Below, piece after piece: positions 7,001-9,967 of a stretch of 9,967 bases of DNA. The translations under genes were made by a program, and so were the position numbers. The notes under the pieces were generated by a model. The model saw nothing but the letters and a program-made list of their open reading frames with translations, did not search any database and had not been told where the DNA came from. Source of the stretch: CBFDBT01 sp965603115 (GTDB taxonomy: Bacteria > Pseudomonadota > Alphaproteobacteria > Sphingomonadales > Kordiimonadaceae); contig CBFDBT010000100.1 in NCBI GenBank assembly GCA_965603115.1, positions 1-9,967 on the forward strand, written 5' to 3'. The first letter of the stretch is position 1; each line of letters starts with the position of its first letter.

Positions 7001-7712
7001 TAATGCGCCAGCGGCTATCACCCAAGCCGCAGTTCTCTATGTCTTTCGGTGTTTGGTTGATGATGACATTCCGCTTAATGCGGGCTGTATGAAGCCGATA
7101 ACCCTTATTATTCCTGAGGGTACAATACTTAACCCCAACCATCCAGCAGCCGTTGTTGCTGGTAATGTGGAAACCAGTCAAGCTCTCACCAATGCGCTCT
7201 TTGGGGCGCTTGGTGCACTCTCGGCCAGTCAGGGAACCATGAATAATCTCACCTTTGGTAATGCGCGCTATCAATATTATGAGACCATATGCTCGGGTAG
7301 CCCCGCAGGGCCGGGCTTTAATGGCGTGGCAGCGGTTCACACGCACATGACAAACACACGCATGACCGACCCTGAAATTATGGAGCTTCGCTATCCCGTT
7401 ATGCTGCAGGAGTTTGCAATCAACCCAAAGTCGGGTGGGCGAGGAAAATGGCACGCTGGTGATGGTGTTATCCGCCGCATTCGCTTTTTAGAAGATATGG
7501 AATTTTCAATTTTATCGGGACATCGACTGGTCGCACCATTTGGTTTAAAGGGCGGCGAGGCTGGCATGATAGGTAAAAACTGGATAAAGAGATATGATGG
7601 CACTATTGAAGATATAGGCGGCTGTGCCCAACGCGAGGTGTCAGCAGGGGATGTTATCACCATTGAGACACCAACAGGTGGTGGTTACGGTAAATTTGGT
7701 GATAATAAGTAA
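4083..7712 (+). CDS. Fused HyuA-HyuB hydantoinase/5-oxoprolinase (ATP-hydrolysing)
   Basis: About 1209 aa in one chain, the length typical of single-polypeptide 5-oxoprolinases (ATP + 5-oxo-L-proline to glutamate), cytoplasmic. The HyuA half (~13-690) has the N-terminal DRGGTFTDIVA nucleotide-binding motif (18-28), GTTVSTNALLERKG, SGPAGGIVG, the second ATPase motif GFDMGGTSTDVS (293-304) and FGGAGGQHACLVAE. The HyuB half begins at YDPVTLEIFNNLF (698) and has NNPYNGGSHLPD, SRAHHEDVGGITPGSM (His819-His820) and the C-terminal TPTGGGYGKFG. ATG 4083 lies six bases after GGAG; ATG 4080 is equally in frame. A longer frame from TTG 4011 lacks a ribosome site. It is followed 33 bp later by an NRAMP-like transporter, which supports a catabolic uptake-and-hydrolysis operon. 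The substrate could instead be a hydantoin; fusion of both halves favours 5-oxoproline. Confidence 0.92.
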   Translation: MTGSKLPAADAKWQFWVDRGGTFTDIVAKAPDGALHIKKLLSENPEVYDDAALAGIREFLELENTAPITSELVDCVKMGTTVSTNALLERKGDATVLAITAGLQDSIEIGNQTRPETFALEIKKPDLIYSEVIGIAERILPSGEVVCPLDSVATRQSLQKAYDSGLRSVAIVLMHAYKYPEHEQKVAEIARDIGYTQVSVSHEVSPLVKIVPRGETTLVDAYLTPILQRYVDRISDGINKEHVTGKLLFMQSSGGLVDAGKFRGRDSILSGPAGGIVGCVHTAKLAGFDKIIGFDMGGTSTDVSHYAGEFEKSYETEVAGVRMRVPMMNIHTVAAGGGSLLSYQDNRFRVGPQSAGANPGPVCYRRGGDLAVTDINICLGKIQPDYFPAIFGPNQDMALDREASLDAFKKIAQDVGDGRSAEDVAEGFLAIAVEHMAQAIKKISVSRGYNVKDYTLNCFGGAGGQHACLVAERLGMNVIFIHPLSGVLSAYGMGLADIRTERQNMVNEALTDALFESVESLIETLVKDNIDDLVEQGVSRSDIAHESAALCRYKGTDTTIKVPVMDAAFMRSEFEAVHKQRYGFSAPEKTIMLEAITVESHGGRDDHTEKKSSVAVDTAPKVESMSRIYSSGAWHDTPIYTIETLDYGHIIKGPAIITEATGTIVIEKGWTGRLNKYRHLILERKAEDSQAIKNATDYDPVTLEIFNNLFMSIAEQMGLVLQNTSQSVNVKERLDFSCAIFDHEGNLVANAPHVPVHLGSMDSTIKVLIASGQTIKPGDVFVHNNPYNGGSHLPDITVISPVFNADQSEILFYVASRAHHEDVGGITPGSMSPKGKTIYEEGVLLDCVKMVSGGVFLTDEVRDKFNEGPDPARNIEQNIADLMAQVAANTTGANELGNLVASYGLETVHAYMGYIQDNAEEAVRRVISQIDDAAFDYETDTGDRIKLRIKIDKQERSAVIDFTGTSDNVPSNFNAPAAITQAAVLYVFRCLVDDDIPLNAGCMKPITLIIPEGTILNPNHPAAVVAGNVETSQALTNALFGALGALSASQGTMNNLTFGNARYQYYETICSGSPAGPGFNGVAAVHTHMTNTRMTDPEIMELRYPVMLQEFAINPKSGGRGKWHAGDGVIRRIRFLEDMEFSILSGHRLVAPFGLKGGEAGMIGKNWIKRYDGTIEDIGGCAQREVSAGDVITIETPTGGGYGKFGDNK

Positions 7713-7745
7713 AGTGCAGAGAGATAAAATAGGATAGGGGAAATA

Positions 7746-8963
7746 ATGTTATCACGGTTAAAAGACATCGGTCCGGGCGCACTAGTTGCAGCGGCCTTCA
7801 TTGGCCCCGGTACTGTGACGGCCTGCACGCTGGCGGGGGCTAATTTTGGTTACGCGTTACTTTGGGCATTGGTGTTTGCAATTATTGCCACGATTATTTT
7901 GCAGGAAATGGCTGCCAGGCTTGGCATTATGACACAAAAAGGATTGGGCGAAATCCTGCGCGCATCCTTTGAGGGCTCAATTTGGAAATACCCTCTGGCG
8001 GGCTTGGTTATCATTGCGCTCTATATTGGTAATGCCGCTTTTGAAGGGGGTAATATATCCGGCGCTGCGCTTGGTGTTCAGGCAATCGCTGGTGAGACAG
8101 AAACGACCTACCGCGTAGCCGTGGTGTTTTTATATATATCAGCAGCTCTTCTTTTGTGGAATGGCAGCTACAAGCGCTTGGAAAAGATATTAATTTCACT
8201 GATTATTTTAATGGCCGTGGCCTTTATCGCGACCTTTATTATTGTAAAACCTGATCTTTTTGCCATGGGTAAAGGGTTGCTGGTGCCTACTATTCCTGAG
8301 GGCAGTCTTATGACTGTTATTGCGCTTATTGGCACCACAGTAGTGCCTTATAATTTATTTTTACATGCCTCTGCAGTTAAGACTCGTTGGTCTGGTGCTG
8401 AAGACTTAGGTAAAGCCAGAACGGATACTGTTGTAACAATAGGTCTGGGAGGTCTGATCACTATCGCTATCGCCTCTACCGTTGCAGCAAGTATTTTTGG
8501 CACGGGTCTCCACATAAGTGGCGCTGGTGATATGGCAAAACAATTTGAACCTTTGTTTGGTGTTTATTCCAAATATTTACTTGGCATGGGTTTGTTGGCT
8601 GCAGGCCTTAGTAGTGCGATCACAGCACCGCTCGCCACCGCTTACGCAGTATCAGAAATTCTTGGTCTCAAAGGGGGCATGGCCTCCAGACAGTTTCGCC
8701 TGATAAGCTTAAGCGTTGCCACCATTGGCGTAATCCTCGCCTTAACGGGTATAAAGCCGATCACGATCATTCTTTTCGCACAATTCGCCAATGGGCTACT
8801 GTTGCCCATCATTGCAAGTTTTCTCTTGCACGCGATGAACCGCAAAGACTTGCTTGGGAAATATGCCAATAGCTTTGTCGCTAATCTAATGGGCGGTGTG
8901 GTTGTTATAATCACCGCGGGTCTCGGGCTGAGAATGATTTTGAAGTCCCTGAACTTCCTATAA
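7746..8963 (+). CDS. NRAMP-family (SLC11-fold) transporter lacking the canonical metal-binding motifs
   Basis: A 405-aa hydrophobic protein with about 11 membrane helices, the usual size for bacterial NRAMP. It aligns by eye to the family from residue 8 (IGPGALVAAAFIGPG) through helix 6 and on to the end. The two sites that coordinate metal in NRAMP are both changed: the helix 1 DPGN motif reads GPGT (G20, T23), and the helix 6 MPH motif reads VPY (V200, Y202). It is therefore unlikely to carry Mn/Fe by the known mechanism. The gene starts at 7746 with an AGGGG site and lies 33 bp after the 5-oxoprolinase gene. B. subtilis YcsG, an NRAMP homolog, is similarly linked to pxpABC 5-oxoprolinase. 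The inferred role is uptake of 5-oxoproline or a related substrate across the inner membrane. It would be annotated automatically as a divalent metal transporter. Confidence 0.88.
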   Translation: MLSRLKDIGPGALVAAAFIGPGTVTACTLAGANFGYALLWALVFAIIATIILQEMAARLGIMTQKGLGEILRASFEGSIWKYPLAGLVIIALYIGNAAFEGGNISGAALGVQAIAGETETTYRVAVVFLYISAALLLWNGSYKRLEKILISLIILMAVAFIATFIIVKPDLFAMGKGLLVPTIPEGSLMTVIALIGTTVVPYNLFLHASAVKTRWSGAEDLGKARTDTVVTIGLGGLITIAIASTVAASIFGTGLHISGAGDMAKQFEPLFGVYSKYLLGMGLLAAGLSSAITAPLATAYAVSEILGLKGGMASRQFRLISLSVATIGVILALTGIKPITIILFAQFANGLLLPIIASFLLHAMNRKDLLGKYANSFVANLMGGVVVIITAGLGLRMILKSLNFL

Positions 8964-8985
8964 TAGCTAGTGCAGGGTAACTATA

Positions 8986-9726
8986 TCAGTTGTGTGGTGT
9001 CAGGCCCGCAATGACATCGGGGCTGTTAATATATTTAACAGGACGGGGAATATTGAGCATTTTGCGGGCTTCCTCTAAGTTCATTTCAAGCATGTCTTCA
9101 TAGACCACGCCCATTAACCAGTCACTTTTACGGCCATCTCGGTACGCCTGCCAAAGCGTGCCCCAGATTTTATTCCCTGGCATTTTTTTGGTAAAGTCAT
9201 AACCGCCCATAAGGGCAATGGCGGCAAAACCCAAGCTTTTGGTCTGCGCATAGCTATAGGCAACCAGACAGGCCTCACCAAAATTGTCACGGCCATAGCC
9301 TGTTAGTACATGCCAAAGATCATGAACATCGCGCGAGCGATCAAAATATAGCCTTAGGTCTTGGCTTTTGAGCTCTGTATAAGCAACTTGGCTAGATTCC
9401 ACCAAGCCTTCTGCGGACAAGTCTTGGGATTGCATGAAGTCGAGATAGGCGCGGCCTAAAGAGTTACTTGGCAAGCTAGCTAGATAATTATGATCTTTGA
9501 GCTTATCGAGAATATTGAGGCGCTCGACAAGAATGCGATTACCGCCTTTAGATTTAAAAAAGCGCTGAAATTGTTTAGCGTGGCTGTTTCCAGCAAGCGC
9601 CTTCATGATGACGAAGACCTGATCTGTGCTTTCAGGAGATTTAATTAAGTTTTTTAGGGCGCCCCAAGCTTTTCGCCATTCGCGCGGATCATGCTGGTTT
9701 ACAAAATCAGTAACGAGCGTTGCCAT
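8986..9726 (-). CDS. coq4: Coq4 family ubiquinone biosynthesis protein
   Basis: A 246-aa protein. The Coq4 zinc-site motif HDxxH-x11-E is intact: H135, D136, H139 and E151 in RDVHDLWHVLTGYGRDNFGE. Just before it lies the family segment LPSNSLGRAYLDFM (85-98), and the C-terminal half (~165-235) is rich in helices typical of the family. Coq4 acts at the inner membrane in the ubiquinone assembly complex. Recent work assigns it the oxidative decarboxylation at ring carbon 1; that comes from the literature on the family, not from this sequence. The start at 9726 has an AGGA site seven bases upstream. It is convergent with the NRAMP-like gene, with only 22 bp between stop codons and no clear terminator, and it is not obviously in an operon with other coq genes here. 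Confidence 0.9.
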   Translation of the reverse strand: MATLVTDFVNQHDPREWRKAWGALKNLIKSPESTDQVFVIMKALAGNSHAKQFQRFFKSKGGNRILVERLNILDKLKDHNYLASLPSNSLGRAYLDFMQSQDLSAEGLVESSQVAYTELKSQDLRLYFDRSRDVHDLWHVLTGYGRDNFGEACLVAYSYAQTKSLGFAAIALMGGYDFTKKMPGNKIWGTLWQAYRDGRKSDWLMGVVYEDMLEMNLEEARKMLNIPRPVKYINSPDVIAGLTPHN

Positions 9727-9760
9727 TGGTTATTCCTAAAATGGTTACTAAAAATCACGC

Positions 9761-9790
9761 ATCATATTTAATCATCACAGTATATGAAAA
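9761..9790 (-). promoter_or_regulatory. Candidate promoter of coq4
   Basis: On the minus strand, TTTTCA (9790-9785, 4/6 to the -35) is followed after 18 bp by TATGAT (9766-9761, 5/6 to the -10). This is about 35 bp upstream of the coq4 start codon in an AT-rich stretch. It is plausible but not distinctive. Confidence 0.35.
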
Positions 9791-9842
9791 GAAAATTAAA
9801 TTTCAATGAAAAGCCTAATCAGTGAATAGGGCAGATAGATTT

Positions 9843-9848
9843 TATAAT
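9843..9848 (+). promoter_or_regulatory. Consensus -10 hexamer TATAAT for the gene at the right edge
   Basis: A perfect TATAAT lies 100 bp before the ATG at 9949 in the divergent intergenic region. No good -35 lies 16-18 bp upstream (the best is CAGTGA), so it is only a candidate, perhaps activator-dependent. Confidence 0.25.
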
Positions 9849-9948
9849 GGGTACTAGACCTTTAAATGATCAAGTCTTGCATGTGTCCGATAAATATATA
9901 AAGCTGCATAGGCTTTTGGGTTAGATGTGAAATATATGAGGGGTAGTT

Positions 9949-9967
9949 ATGGTGTCGGTGGAAATAT
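9949..9967 (+). CDS. Start of an unidentified gene (partial, truncated by window end)
   Basis: ATG at 9949 is preceded by a strong GAGGGG Shine-Dalgarno (9938-9943) five bases upstream. The six codons seen read M-V-S-V-E-I with no stop before the window ends. It would be divergent from coq4. The product cannot be identified from six residues. Confidence 0.4.

Noticed and set aside
6951..7454. 167-codon open frame on the minus strand within the HyuB half
   Set aside because: It is antisense to the conserved HyuB domain; its translation has no recognisable domain and no good start context.
3445..8970. Ten-base TAATAGCTAG present at 3445-3454 and again at 8961-8970
   Set aside because: There is no extension beyond ten bases and the contexts are unrelated (leader versus stop codon); this is consistent with chance.

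Overview
The window looks chromosomal and most likely comes from an alphaproteobacterium. The evidence is the order 23S (3' end) - 5S - initiator tRNA-Met, the alphaproteobacterial style of the 23S 3' end (…GCCCGATAGGCTTGATT), a Coq4-type ubiquinone biosynthesis gene, and a moderate GC content (mid-40s percent by eye) with good Shine-Dalgarno sites. A marine or free-living lineage such as Kordiimonadales/Emcibacter-like is possible, but that is a guess.

Layout. Positions 1-767 hold the tail of an rRNA operon: the last ~304 nt of 23S rRNA, a spacer with a hairpin, 5S rRNA enclosed in a perfect 11-bp precursor stem, an initiator tRNA-fMet with an A-U pair in place of one of the usual three G-C pairs of the anticodon stem, and an intrinsic terminator that may work in both directions. 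Convergent to it (minus strand, 826-3292) is a two-gene unit: a Tat-exported FAD oxidoreductase of the spermidine dehydrogenase type, followed by a small exported cupin (DUF861/Cupin_3 type). Divergent from that unit, across a control region with a perfect 10-bp inverted repeat, lies a small four-helix membrane protein of unknown function (3483-3932). Its stop codon sits inside a nested hairpin.

Positions 4083-8963 carry the most interesting pair. The first gene encodes a single-chain HyuA-HyuB protein (5-oxoprolinase type, ~1209 aa). Thirty-three bases further on is an NRAMP-fold transporter in which both hallmark metal-binding motifs are replaced (DPGN is GPGT, MPH is VPY). This pairing resembles the NRAMP homolog YcsG in the Bacillus subtilis pxpABC (5-oxoprolinase) locus. 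It suggests that this NRAMP relative imports the organic substrate (5-oxoproline or a related lactam/hydantoin) and not a metal ion. The likely pathway is uptake of 5-oxoproline, ATP-dependent ring opening, then glutamate.

The convergent coq4 gene (8986-9726, minus strand) has an intact HDxxH-x11-E zinc motif. The last ~240 bases are an AT-rich divergent promoter region, ending in what looks like the first six codons of another plus-strand gene. I see no CRISPR array, insertion sequence, prophage gene or obvious horizontal-transfer signature.
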